64,000 bases of DNA from Paulownia fortunei (Eukaryota > Streptophyta > Magnoliopsida > Lamiales > Paulowniaceae): contig CM033111.1 in assembly GCA_019321725.1 (NCBI GenBank), positions 1,116,001 through 1,180,000 of the forward strand, written 5' to 3'. Made by a program: the position numbers and the translations under genes. A model generated the notes under the pieces. It was given only the letters and a program-made list of their open reading frames with translations. It did no database searches and was not told where the DNA came from. The stretch's first letter is position 1. Every line of letters starts with the position of its first letter. Positions 25,757 through 37,693 of this stretch are shown one piece after another.

Positions 25757-26841
25757 TGTTATATTTATTATGTGATTGATTGGTTTAGGAAGGATTTAGA
25801 TACTAACAAGCATCTCTGGTTAGACTACAAAGACGTTAATTTTTGTGCTTCTAAAGAAAATACTAAATGAGAGGATCAATTATGAACCATGAACAATACC
25901 AAAACGTCACCGTCAATGGACCTGAGATTGTTTTATGTAACTCAGCCCATGACTCGGAAGCCCAACCCAAGACTTACTTAAGCTGAAATGAGCCCAATCC
26001 AAAATATATGCTCCATCTGATCCGTCAAAAGAAACTTTTGGTTGATATGTTCATGCAATGGGCTTCTTTGTCTATGGATGTTCTAGGCCCAATATTTTGG
26101 GTTCCAACTATTATTAGTTTTTAGGTTCATGTACTGGTTAATGGATCAAATGTTCACTTGCTAAGTTTGCAAGGGTTTTGAAGCTGCTAAACCACGGTAT
26201 ATCCCAAAATAAAAGCAGAAAGGTAAAATCAAAATGACAGAAAATAATCAAAATAATGTCCCATTGCATTTAACCTCTAATTAATGAATTGCGATTACCA
26301 AGATACAATGATAAACCAAATAAAAAGAGAAATAGACAAGGGGGAGGAGGAGAAGAAGACAGTTTAGTTTAGACTTCAGATTCTTTATGGTATAACAAAT
26401 TTCTGCTTCTCTCCTGGTTAAGGATTTTCTTTTTGTTTGGATAATTTGAAAAAAAACTTGTATATTTTGATTATTGCATGCCATAAAAACCTTTCAAACA
26501 GTTTAAAACTAGTGGACAAAAGATATATAGTTGCACTAAAAAAAACACACTCAATGACTCAATCTTCATCTTTCCACCACTCGTTCCAAATCGAGCAAAG
26601 CTAGCAGCCAAATCCACATTCACCGCTTCACTTTTCCACCAATGGGAAAAAAAAAGGGGCCAAAAGAAAAAAACTGAAAAAACAAGAAAATGCAAAATCC
26701 TTCACTCTTCTCCCTCCACCTACTCTCCTGGCTTCTCCCCCTCCTCCTCTACTCTCCATGGCCAAGAATCTACCTGAATAATTCTCCCACATATTCTCTT
26801 CTCTCATTTGTCTCTCATCCCTCTTGTCACTCCACTAAGTC

Positions 26842-29800
26842 ATGACTTCCTCTTACTGTTTGTCTTCCACTAGAAACACCACTCCAGAAGCATTGCTATT
26901 TAAAAATTCTCATATATATCTCCCAAAGCACAGGCCTTGTGTTTTTCCAAGTGAAAGTCATTGCCCCAGAAGGGAATTTCTGATTTTGAAGCCTCAGCAA
27001 CCAATCTCCAAGTCATCTGTTTCACTTTTAAGACTAGGGAACAATGGATTTGCACTCCCTTTTGCTGCCTTATCCTCTTTTGCGGAAGCAGAAGGTGAAC
27101 ATGATGAAGAGGTTATCACGGCTAAAGAGCAGCATCATCAAGAAAATGCAAAGTCTGATGATGATGAGTTGCCTGGAATGGCAAAGGCTTTTAACATATC
27201 TTCCAGTACAGCATCTGCTATATCAGTTTGCATAGCATTGGCAGCTCTAAGTTTTCCACTGTTCATGACTTCTTTGGGGCAGGGACTAGCATTCAAGACT
27301 AAAGTTTTATCATATGCCACCCTTTTGTTTGGCTTCTACATGGCTTGGAATATTGGGGCCAATGATGTGGCTAATGCAATGGGGACTTCAGTCGGTTCAG
27401 GGGCCTTGTCCATCCGGCAGGCGGTGCTGCTGGCAGCCGTGTTGGAATTCTCAGGGGCGTTGCTGATGGGGACTCATGTCACCAGTACAATGCAGAAGGG
27501 AATTCTTGTTGCCAATGTTTTTCAAGGGAAGGATACTTTACTTTTTGCTGGGCTGCTATCGTCTTTGGCTGCTGCTGGTACTTGGCTCCAGGTGCACATC
27601 AAATTTCACTATTTCTTGAACGTGAAAATGTTCTTCATGATTCATGTACAAGTCTTAATTCATCCATATTCACACAAAATCAGATATTATTTAATAGCAT
27701 TCGAAATTGCTCAATTTTTTGGCAATGCATTCAGTAATGGGATAAATTATGCTCCGGGATTTTGCTGCTAACATATAGGATAGTCTATAATGTACTGATT
27801 ATGAGTTGCACGTTGTTCCTCTTTAAGTGAAACCGAGAAAAACAATCTTTGACTTGCTTAAAGCTTGAACATGCTTCATTGTCAAGAAGACCTCTCAAGT
27901 GCTTCTAAGTCGATATCTCCCAGAACCTGTCATAGAGCTAATAGTCCCATCATCAGTTTTTCCCTTTGTAAATTGTACACTGCTATCAGTACATAAGAAA
28001 CAATAAGGGAGTCAACGGCTATAATTCTACCAGGGAATGATGTTTTGTGTGTGAGAGTATTCTGAAACTCAACACTCAGAAATCATCAGTAATTCCTTTT
28101 GATACTCAAAAGCAAAGTATCATTGGACAGATAACATTGTCAAGAAATTTTGAAGCATGTATTCGTTCTTTTCTAAGAGTAGACCTGTCATGCAGACAGT
28201 TTCAAGAAGAGTTGAATCATGTATTTGTACTTTTCTAAGATTATGTGCATTTTACGACGAGCTTGACAGGATCCTAGATTCCATAATACTAATTTATTTA
28301 GACTATGGTTTCAAAACTTCTTGGAGGATGTGTCAAAAGATCTCTTCTATACTCCATTCATTTGCAAATGACATTTCCTCATGAAAATTGACACTCGAGC
28401 CATAATTTGCGAGAAAATGAAAGTTTGTCTTTACAAATTGTCAAACAGCTTAAGTATTCATACATTTATGTATTCCACTTCTCATTTTATCTCACCGACC
28501 AGCGGCCAGCCTAGAATATCTCTCGCTTCTTAATGGCATCAAATCAGTGATTATGATCTCTTGCCCTGGACCAAGTATAAATTTTCAAGTAGGAATGGGA
28601 AAAACTTCTGTGCACCCCAGATTTTTCTCTGTATAAGTGATTTTTCTAGTTTAACAATGCAAACACAGACATAACGCTCCCTACACCAGATAGTGGAGTT
28701 CCGAATTGTTCTAACCCTGCCTTACCATATATTGCTGTTGCCATAGTGTTGATACCATGATAATGTAGATTATGTTGTTCTGATGAATTTTCTACTCAGG
28801 TTGCATCATATTACGGTTGGCCAGTCTCGACTACACATTGTATTGTAGGATCCATGGTAGGATTTGGTCTTGTTTATGGAGGAACTGGAGCTGTTTTTTG
28901 GAGTTCACTGGCAAGGGTAACTTCGTCATGGGTGGTCTCACCTTTAATAGGAGCAATGGTGTCATTCCTTGTCTATAAATGCATTCGCAGGGTATGTTTT
29001 ATTGTCACAAAACTCATTCCAATCTTTGTTCCAACAACTTGTAATGCGAAAAGAAGGATTTTTTGAAGCCATCTAAATATTTGTATTTGCATAGCTTTCT
29101 CCTAACTCTTTGAAAAAGCAATTCAAATTGGTGATGTGATCTAAAAGTCTAACCTTGTTCACTACTTCTAGTTTGTTTACAGTGCTCCAAACCCAGGACA
29201 AGCAGCTGCTGCAGCTGCACCAATTGCTGTCTTTTTGGGTGTCACAGGGATTTCATTTGCAGCATTCCCTCTCAGCAGGACCATTTCTATAGCTCTTGCA
29301 CAGGCTTTAGCCTGTGGAACTGCAGGAGCTGTTCTAGTTGACCGAATTATACGAAAGCAACTAGGGCACCTCCTTGTCAAGTCTGCTAAAACTGATCCAG
29401 ACCCAAAAGAGGATATTCATCATAGTAAAAATATCGGGTTCCTTTCTGATATAGCTGGTCCTAAAGGCACTCAGTTACAGATAGTTTACGGAGTCTTTGG
29501 CTACATGCAAATATTATCTGCTTGCTTCATGTCATTTGCACATGGAGGAAATGATGTTTCCAATGCAATAGGCCCTTTGGCTGCAGCTTTGTCAATTCTT
29601 CAAGGTGGCATGAGCGGAGCTGAGATTGTAATTCCTAATGATGTTCTAGCCTGGGGTGGATTTGGGATTGTTGCAGGGCTCATGATGTGGGGATATCGAG
29701 TTATTGCAACAATTGGGAAGAAGATAACAGAACTAACACCAACCAGAGGATTTGCTGCTGAGTTTGCAGCTGCATCAGTGGTTCTGGTGGCTTCGAAACT

Positions 29801-29996
29801 TGGACTCCCCATCTCAGCCACTCATACTCTGGTAGGGGCAGTAATGGGGGTAGGCTTTGCTAGGGGGTTTAACAGTGTAAGAGCAGAGACAGTGAGGGAG
29901 ATTGTCACTTCTTGGGCTGTAACAATTCCTGCTGGTGCCATCTTTGCTGTTATTTACACATGGATCTTGACCAAGTTGTTGTCGTTCATGCCGTGA
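26842..29996 (+). CDS. PHT2-1: Plastid inorganic phosphate transporter 2-1 (three exons)
   Basis: Low-affinity Pi transporter of the PiT family in the chloroplast envelope; moves phosphate with a cation and affects leaf Pi allocation. Exons 26842-27591, 28800-28991, 29172-29996; both introns phase 0; product 588 aa, essentially the family length. Residues 1 to about 75 are Ser/Pro/basic-rich and fit a plastid transit peptide, followed by an acidic His-containing linker and many hydrophobic membrane segments. The duplicated PiT signature is visible twice, as GANDVANA at 172-179 and GGNDVSNA at 439-446. A hydrophilic central loop (KTDPDPKEDIHHS) separates the two halves. Translation through intron 1 would add a spurious tail ending at 27771, so the three-exon model is preferred. 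Intron 1 is 1.2 kb and contains a short imperfect repeat. Confidence 0.95.
28140..28240 (+). repeat. Imperfect direct repeat in PHT2;1 intron 1
   Basis: About 40 bp at 28140-28179 recurs at 28202-28240 with several mismatches; shared blocks include CATGTATT and CTTTTCTAAGA. Offset about 62 bp. Confidence 0.6.
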
Positions 29997-31569
29997 GGGT
30001 ACATAACATCATCCTACAAAACTTTTGGATTTTTAGGTGATTGAATAGCAGTGTTCTTTCAACTAAGGTTGATGCAACACCTTACAACTTTTTGAAAACA
30101 CCTTGTGTATTACATCAATTGAAATTGTCCCAGAAAAAGCAGCTGGTCTAGTCCTTACGAGTTGAAATTCTTGTGATTAATGTGTATTTCAAAATCTCCA
30201 AGAGTTGAGAACAGATTGGAGCTAAAAGATGCCTTAGGATTCAATTGTCTGCTTAAGTTGATCTTATATTTCATCATCTCACATATTACTTCATTATAAC
30301 TGCTAGTAAATCACAGAGGGGAGACCTATCCAGGTAAGAACAGCATAGCAATCCTCATGTATGAAAGTTTTACTTTCAGTGTTGCATTTAAATGTGTGAA
30401 GACTTGAAGAGATGCCAATGAGATGTAATGCGCCCAAATGTAGAGTTAAAGTGGTAAATTTATCGTCTCCCTTCTGAGTAGCGAAACTTGTCAAAATTTC
30501 AATAGATTTATGATCTTCACCTCCTAATATAGGCATTGCATCAGTGAGCCACCCCACATTCACTCATGATATCATACACGAAATTAAAACCTAAAGACAA
30601 TGACAAATTAAAATTTATGAATTTAACAAAGAAATTTGAGTACAATTTGACACTTGAGTTAGTGAGAAAATATATATTAGAAAAGTAATTAAATTAACTA
30701 CGTATTTTTGAATTAAGTTTGATAAATTCCAAAAATATAAATTGTTGACTGATGTAATACTTTACACGTGTGATCATTAAATTGTGCATAAAATTTATTT
30801 CTCTATAGGTATGTTGGTTTTACATTTTTTAATCTTGATGATTCTTCTTGTAAATTGTATTTCAGGAGTCCATCGCAACTACCAGAGAGTAAGATTAAGA
30901 CATACAAAGAAACATCCCAGTGATGTAAAGGGTGGATATATTTTCCTTTCCTTATCTTTAATCTTCTTCTAGAGAGCACGTATTTCTCCTAATCCCGGCT
31001 GAAGGGGGTTGAAAGTCCACAGTTGAAACCTGCTTTTAATCTATCCTATGATCCCATGTACTAGCGCATTCCATGCAAGTGTTTGCAGATATAAATGAAT
31101 TGCAATACTAAGAAAAAACTGCACTCAAGTTTTAAGTAAAAATACCTTTGAGCAAAAAAAAGAGAAGCCAAACAGTAATATGACAGGCCACAATTAAAAG
31201 ATTAGATGCGTTTGGATGCAATAAAATAGGGGCCTAGAACACATTTCCGTTCTCAGCCATTTTTCTACACTTCTTTTGACAGACAGACCATAGAATCATG
31301 AAATCTATTTAGAAATATGTGTTATCAACCAAACAATGATGATATATCTGCAAACAAGAACAAACTCAGACATAACACCCATAAAAAAAAAAAAAAAAAA
31401 AAGAACACATTGAGAAATAACTTGTACAAGGATCTTCCAATCCGCAATTAAGGCCATGAAAACAAACCAAGAGTGCAAAGCAGTCTTGAAGATCTCTTTC
31501 ATAAAGATAAACATGATCAGCTTTCAAGTGGTAGTAGAAAAAAGGGCATCAGTCCAGTAAAAGACATGG
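29997..31569. other. Convergent intergenic region, PHT2;1 to the PADRE gene
   Basis: The 3' ends of two convergent genes. It includes the presumed PHT2;1 3' UTR and a long A-run at 31385-31402. Short open frames here (30303-30563, 30784-30972, 31305-31514) show no family features. Confidence 0.6.
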
Positions 31570-32160
31570 TCATGGAGATACCTCTTGTACAGAAGTTAGG
31601 CTTGGCTCCCACTCAGTTTCCTTCCACATCCTAGGCCTCTGGATGGGGGGTACAAACTGTCTCTTCTCTTTTACATGTTTTCTCAAAATAGACCAATTGT
31701 CAGAGACAAAGAAGTCTCTAGAAGAACAAATAGATTCCTCAGAACGATTATATCCAACATCTTCAAATTCTTTAGACTCTAAAATTGGCTCATTACTGTT
31801 GGCAGGTTCATTGATTCTCCCTTTCCGTGAGTGTCTACGCTTCAATTTCTCCACAGTAGTAGACCGAATAATAAAGTACTTATTTCCAGGTAACAAGATA
31901 TCATCAGCTGATAAAAGAGATTCATGGGGACGCTTGAAGACATTAGGCTTGGCAATACACATACCTGGATATTTCTTAATCAATTTAGAGGCAGGAATTG
32001 CATTTTGATATATTTCAATTTGCCCACCAGCATGAACTATTCTCACCAAAATATCTTTTAGTTGTGTGCTCTGACTGAATGAAATAGTTTCGTCTTGCAG
32101 CTCTTCTCTTCTCTTGGATTCATTATCTAGAACAGAACTAGAACTAAAGCATGAACACAT
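31570..32160 (-). CDS. PADRE (DUF4228) domain protein
   Basis: An uninterrupted frame of 196 aa starting MCSCFSSSS. Residues about 32-110 match the DUF4228/PADRE pattern: a leading strand LVRIVHAGGQIEIYQ, an LIKKYPGMCIA segment, then LLSADDILLPGNKYFIIR. The rest is basic and then disordered, rich in Ser, Glu and Arg, as is usual for this family. Many PADRE genes respond to pathogens or abiotic stress; the molecular function is unknown. A good acceptor (CAG|GTTGCTGG) at 32183-32182, 21 nt before the ATG, suggests a 5' UTR intron. GAG|GTATCT near the end could be a donor, so the last three residues before the stop are uncertain. Family call is from pattern recognition only. Confidence 0.8.
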   Translation of the reverse strand: MCSCFSSSSVLDNESKRREELQDETISFSQSTQLKDILVRIVHAGGQIEIYQNAIPASKLIKKYPGMCIAKPNVFKRPHESLLSADDILLPGNKYFIIRSTTVEKLKRRHSRKGRINEPANSNEPILESKEFEDVGYNRSEESICSSRDFFVSDNWSILRKHVKEKRQFVPPIQRPRMWKETEWEPSLTSVQEVSP

Positions 32161-34575
32161 CTCTTCAGCATTGCCAGCAACCTGAACCCCCTCATACGGT
32201 TGTGTTCATAACACATGCTCTAATAACTAGAACTTTGGGCTGAAGAATTGCACGCTTCTTAAGCATTTTTTTTTTGTGGTAAACATCCTTCTTTTTATCC
32301 TTGGCAGGCTTTACTTTATTAGCTTTATCCCAACAGAACCAGTGATAACTCCAAAGCAGCACATAGGGAATATCAGCCAACAAGCAGTTCCTTGATTTCT
32401 CCTCCCCGTTACCAACAAAGTTATCAATGATCAAACATACAAAAGCATCTTCATTGTTTTAAAAATATCACGTACCATTAGCCTGTGCCAGCTTTGCAGT
32501 CACATCCTAGTTTTGATGTCATATGCTCAAAGCCCTAAGAACACCTGCCATTCCAGCCTTTTCTTCCTTCCACTAATCCAGTTGTTATGGAGGATGAGGC
32601 AACCCTTATCAATACAGGCTCTTTAAATCTTTTTCCTCCCACCGACCTTCGTATAAATTATTTGGAAAGAAGTCTATTTAAGATTTGAAGCATGAATTCC
32701 GCTTTAGGCTCCAAGCACTTTAATCACTAATCTGTTGGACCCACCTTCGCCACATAATCTGTCATGGAAGCTCGGCTGTTCAGAGAAATTGGAAGTAGCT
32801 GCATGGTTCATTTCTTTCTCCAATGCCTTTCTGAATGAGCATAGCAGAAAGGCAGATTTAAGGCACCGAGGTAAGTTTATTACATTGTATCTTTTCCCTT
32901 CAGGCATATGTTTGCCCTTGAACAGAAATTTTTTGAAGTTGGATTCTTTTTTTGAGTACCTGTCACATAGTATTCATCGGTCTGTGCCACGAGAACAGCA
33001 GGACTAAGATAGTTCAATGGATTATCGAACCAATACACATCACATCACTCGAAAGCATATTATATCCAAGCTTTAGTATCTGCAGAACCATTCTAGTCTT
33101 TACTTACTTTATGAAGGCTTTCAGCCCAAAATGGCAATTATCAAAGCTGATGTTGGATGGAGGATCCGGACACTTGATAAATGGGAGGCCCTATCATTAC
33201 ATTCGCAAATGAGGTGGTCATGTGAATATGTAAGAAAATGGAATGCAGCTAAGCAATGTAAGCTATGGTGAATGAGTATTATGAACATGTATACCAGACA
33301 AGATAAAGCCCTACAATACATGATTTTCTATCATAAATATAATAAGGGGAAAAATGAAAAAGTAAAAAATCTTTGGGGGCTAATTGGTAAGATAATGTAT
33401 ACATATTCATAACCATGATATCAACAATAATGTTCTTCACAGAAAAACTCCTTCCAAAAAATTTTCAGCACAAAAAATGGTTCTACTGTAAGGAATTAAT
33501 AGATAAGGAAGACTCAACTTATACAACAAGTTCCTGTTTTTCCTAAAGTATCATAATGCAAATTGTCTCCATAATGGCTGAATTGCAATTTTAGAACTAC
33601 ATGGCTAATTAGGACACACCTAAATGAAAATGAAAAAACAAATTTAGCAAATCAGAAGGAAACAACAAGACTTGATGAAAAATGAAAATTGGCAGTAATA
33701 GAAAAGACACATCTACAAATCAGACATGCATACTGTATCTACATCGAAGATATGTGTGCTAAGCACCAGCGTAAAAATAATCTAAAATTGGTATTTCTTT
33801 GAACAAATTTCTCTTCCGTTGAAGATAACCAATAACCAAAGTAAAGTTCACCTATATCCTATCACAAACTGTACTGATGTTTGCAGTGGTCTTTTTCAAG
33901 TTAATTACATATCATTAATTAAATAATCAGTCCACAAACGCTCTTGAAGTGGATTATTCAAATAATTTACTCTAGTTATCTCACATCTCTCTCATAGTTA
34001 GCAAGCAGGTAGTATTTCAGAATAACTTACAATAATCAGTTTACTAACATATTTTCAAAATTTTGATTCTAACAACTATGCCAAATATCGTCCACAGATT
34101 GTCACGTAATCAGTTTTTTTTAAGATCAATCACATAGCCATTATATATGATAAGCTTCAAAGAACTCTGACTTTAGCAAATACTGCAGCTTATTATCCAC
34201 AACCATTATACAGAGAAAAATAAAAAAGCCAACTCCAGTGAAAAAATGAAGTCATGAAAATCTTGTTAAGTGTATACAATGCATGGAAGTCACAGTATCA
34301 ACTTTCCCATCCTATCAATCAATTGAACACCTTTCAATTACATAAACAATAATGCCGGATCATTTATAAACAAATTAGACAAAAGTTGAATCCAGAATAC
34401 TTCACAACAATTCGGATATCCTCGAAAGCTGATCTATTTACTTATAAAAATGAGGCACAACTGAAGACCAAGATCAATCATTGAGCAAGAAGGCTAAATC
34501 TTTTAACGGGGGTTAAAAAAAGGAAAGACTAAAGATACTAACTTTAATGAACTACGAAAGAAATTGAAAGAATAC
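32161..34575. other. Region between the PADRE gene and the upstream ORF; possible 5' UTR intron
   Basis: Bounded on the minus strand by a donor at 34575-34574 (CAG|GTATTC) and an acceptor at 32183-32182 (TTCAG|GTTGC), it could be one 2.4 kb leader intron. It is AT-rich. A 67-codon open frame (32704-32907, minus) after an AG has fairly coding-like composition but no family match. Confidence 0.45.
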
Positions 34576-34879
34576 CTGAGTGTAAGACTAGGCGACGTGA
34601 GGAGGTCTCGACGGAAGCGGATGGGGAGGAGGGTATTGAGGCTGTGAAGGATAAGGCAGAAGCTGGTGCAGGAAAGGAAGCTGAGGGTACTGTGTCTAGA
34701 CGGAGGAGTGAGGAGGCGGCGCCACCCACTGCGGAGGAGGAGGCGGAGAGTCTGAGGTTGTGTTTGGTATTGAAATTGGGCAAGGGAGTAGGGCTATGGG
34801 TGGTTGGACGCGGCGGAGGACCGGAGGTGGTGGTGGCCTCTGTGGACGGCGGCGCGTGAGGTGGAGCTGGTGGCCTCAT
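34576..34879 (-). CDS. Possible first exon or upstream ORF, Pro/Ser/Thr-rich
   Basis: From ATG 34879 the frame reads MRPPAPPHAPPSTEATT.. for 101 codons to a consensus donor (CTCAG|GTATTC). The product is rich in Pro, Ser, Thr and Ala with few acidic residues and could resemble a plastid transit region, but no downstream exon of a recognisable protein was found. The exon ends in phase 1. Joined to the acceptor before the PADRE ATG it stops after a few codons, just upstream of that ATG, so it may be leader sequence. The divergent TPR-like gene begins only 214 bp away. Confidence 0.3.
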
Positions 34880-35093
34880 TTAGCGGTGGGGCTGCTACAT
34901 TGAAGTGTTTGTGTTAATACTGTTTCGGGTTTACTTATGCCAAATATCTCAGACAATTGCATGCCCTTTTCAGTCTTTTCAGAGCCCACTTTCTAAAAAT
35001 ATCTTCCCCTCCGTCGTCTCATTTCCAAATCATAACCACCATAGATAAACCTCAAAGTTTCTCTCTTTCTTTATCTAACGATACGCCGTTCGC
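34880..35093. promoter_or_regulatory. Short divergent promoter region
   Basis: Only 214 bp separate the minus-strand ATG at 34879 from the plus-strand ATG at 35094, so any promoters of the two units overlap. No clear TATA box facing the plus-strand gene was seen; it has a TC-rich leader just before its ATG. Confidence 0.45.
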
Positions 35094-36099
35094 ATGGCCG
35101 TGGCAATCGGAAACATATCTCCATTCCTAGACCTCGCCACTCGCACCATAATCCCCGAGCGCAGAGCCCGCCCCCTCCCCTCCGACGTCGTTTTGAACCG
35201 CTTCAGGAAAGATCTCCACCAAAACCCACACTTTGAATTGGTGTTCGATCCCAAAGAGAGGCACTTGAACAAAAGGAAATCGAATCAGTCCAAGGTGAAT
35301 GAAGTGGAGTACGAGAATTCCAGCGACGATGAAAATGGAAACGGGAACGGTTTCGAGGATGAGCTCGGAGAGGACGACGGGTTCGATTGGCAGAAGGAGA
35401 TGAGGAGGAGAGTGAAGGAGATTGAAGAAATGAGGGAGCTGGAGAAGAAAGCTGAAGAGTTGCAGTACAAAGTTGATCAAGAATATGGAGATGGTGATAG
35501 TGAGGGTGGGCAGAACGAAGAGACTGAAGAAGAGAAGCGCATGAGAGTCAAAAAAGAACTCGAGAAGGTTGGGTTCTTTCTCTTGATTAACAGATGATTA
35601 ACAGTCTCTTTTCTGTAACTACGTTTTTCTATGTGATTTCGGATGCAAGAATGATTGAATAAACTATAGCAAAGAGTATCTATTTAACTCTTATAACTTC
35701 GTTATTAGGAGTATTTGTCTAATCTCATAGTATTTGGCTGATGCGGAAGGGACGTGGAGAGAAGAACGTTTACTTTAGTTGTCCGGAATATATATGTGTC
35801 GGTTCATATTCAAGTTTAAGTCGAAATGATAAACTAATGGAACATACACCAACTTATAATAGGAACATTTGCTGGGACTTCAAACCTGGCTTCCACGTGG
35901 TCTAGTAACTCTCAGCTGTTAAAAAACTCTTCTTTTTTCTGTCCTCATTTAAGATTGTTGAAAACAATGTGGCAAAGTAAGTTGAGTTCTGATGCTGACT
36001 CGAATGTGATGGTGTGAAGAATATATTATTTGTTAATAATTAATAGATTCATCTGTGATTGGATTTGTGTAAATGAGATGGAAGTAAGAATTTAGAAGG

Positions 36100-36141
<42 letters not shown>

Positions 36142-37693
36142 TTTTTTTTGGGGGGGGGGGGTTAGATTGGAAATGCTTCATTTCCTATGTAGCTTTTCTT
36201 TATTGAGAATATGTAAGGTCATTTCAATGTTTTTCAATCGGGCTATAATTTAATAGTTTGAGGAATAAACAATCGTTTGAGGAGGAGTTATTTGGATCTG
36301 GGGAGTTTTAAAAATGAGGTCATTTGTTTGTTGCGTAAAGCTAATTGTTTATTGTCTCCATTTAGCAGATCTGGGTAACATCATCTGCACTTTAGTTAAT
36401 TAATCTCTTGTTTGCTTCTTTCTTCATGCTTTAAACTTGATGTTTTAAAATATTTGGGCTGTCATCTTGCCATTCTTCTAATTTTTAGTTCACAAACTTC
36501 TTGTTGTGGAAGTTTTGTAATACACTCAATACGACAAAAAATTGTACTAACACCACTTCTTGTCAGGAGTTTGCTTATAATTGAAAGTTTTGAAGTTGAC
36601 ATTAAGAAAAAAAGATGCAAAAAGGAAAGTTGGAAATGGTAAGATGGAACATTATTTTTACCACTTCTTAGATGATGTATATACATTTATAGGTTAAATT
36701 TTGTGGCTTGTTTTGGGAAGATGGTGCCATCAAATGAAATGCCTTCTGAATTTTAAAAAAAGAAAATGGGGAGTTCAGTATTAAAGGAGGACAATGAAGC
36801 TCTAGGGGTTTCGCGTGGTTCTGTATTTATTTTACAAAACAATAAATATAGCAGATATTGATTATTTTGGTATGAGACTATAGGTAGCAAGGGAGCAAGC
36901 AGAAAGAAGAAAAACGGCTCAGTTGATGTTCCAACTGGGGCAGAAAGCTTACGAAAAGGGTACGTATGGACGTGCCATTGAGTTTCTTGAAGCTGCCCTC
37001 ACAATTATTCCCAGGCCCACCTTGTTTGGCGGTGAGGTTGGTAATTGTATAATTTCTGTATAACCATCTTTCTTTTGTCAGATTTTTGAATCTCAAGCTA
37101 TTCTATGAATTGCTATTCTTTCCTTTCAGATACAAATATGGCTTGCTATGGCTTATGAGGCTAATAATCGCCATGCCGACTGCATTGCTTTGTATCAACA
37201 ATTGGAAAAGAAGCATCCCAGTGTCAGTATTCGACGCCAGGCTGCTGAGCTGCGCTACATACTGCAAGCACCCAAGCTTAAGATAACCCAGGAAGAGATG
37301 GTTACAATCCCACTAATAGGTTCTGGCTATGATAGGTGAGCTAATTTTGATAGCATGCTGACCAATCATGGAATCTCTTAGTTTCGTTGAGGTCATTCAT
37401 GAACTTACAATTAGAATCAATCTAATTCTTCCTGTGTAAGAATCCATATAAGTTTCATGAGACATTCACACATTGTTGTTATCAGTTATGCAGCAACATG
37501 GACTGACAAGTACAAGGACAAGGATCAAAGATTGAGTGGTTCCATAACAAATCAGCTTCCATCAAACAGGGATTACTTGGGGGACTTTTTGGTGTGGAAA
37601 TCTCCAATTGGTTTGGAGAAGAACCGTGCATTCTGGGTTTCATTAACTTTGTGGATGGGTCTTGTTGGAGCCGCACTCTTTCTGCAAAGATGA
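35094..37693 (+). CDS. TPR-like protein with C-terminal membrane anchor, probably plastid (four exons)
   Basis: Exons 35094-35567, 36884-37036, 37130-37335 and 37486-37693 splice in frame to 346 aa. Residues 1-60 are poor in acidic residues and contain many Arg/Pro, compatible with a transit peptide. Residues about 65-160 are highly acidic and coiled-coil-like (KEIEEMRELEKKAEEL). Exons 2-3 form a helical repeat unit of TPR type: FQLGQKAYEKGTYGRAIEFL, then WLAMAYEANNRHADCIALY. The last 21 residues hold one hydrophobic segment (FWVSLTLWMGLVGAALFL), a tail anchor. Plant proteins of this architecture are annotated only as TPR-like superfamily proteins; role unknown. Localisation is inferred. Intron 1 (1.3 kb) carries a CT microsatellite and a possible SINE. 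Confidence 0.85.
35693..35924 (-). mobile_element. Possible tRNA-derived SINE in intron 1 of the TPR-like gene
   Basis: On the minus strand GAGAGTTACTAGACCACGTGG is followed by a B-box-like CCAGGTTTGAAGTCCC, reminiscent of a tRNA-related head. Short direct repeats AACTCTT flank the 232 bp at 35686-35692 and 35925-35931. There is no clear A-tail and the flanking repeat is only 7 bp, so this is weaker than the elements at 18914 and 25530. Confidence 0.35.
36101..36162 (+). repeat. CT microsatellite followed by T- and G-runs
   Basis: A (CT)n tract of about 36 bp leads into a T-run and a run of about ten G inside intron 1 of the TPR-like gene. Simple sequence likely to vary in length. Confidence 0.9.

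Larger units (their letters stand above)
18353..26841. other. 8.5 kb gene-poor region between PB1 and PHT2;1
   Basis: Very AT-rich, without any recognisable protein-coding exon. It contains two tRNA-derived SINE candidates (18914-19233 and 25530-25756), a GA microsatellite with a local duplication (22139-22316), an AT microsatellite (about 21909-21934), repeated TGACTCA motifs near 24250 and diffuse AT-rich sequence. Open frames at 24338-24727 overlap on both strands and show no family features. The last few hundred bases are the presumed PHT2;1 promoter and leader. Confidence 0.55.

Noticed and set aside
27592..27771. Extension of PHT2;1 exon 1 into an alternative 309 aa C-terminus
   Set aside because: The added residues are AT-rich intron translation lacking PiT features, and a consensus donor at 27592 joins in frame to a perfect family match at 28800.
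32704..33007. Opposed open frames at 32.7-33.0 kb with plausible splice signals on both strands
   Set aside because: No family match on either strand, and phase does not fit the candidate first exon at 34.6-34.9 kb.
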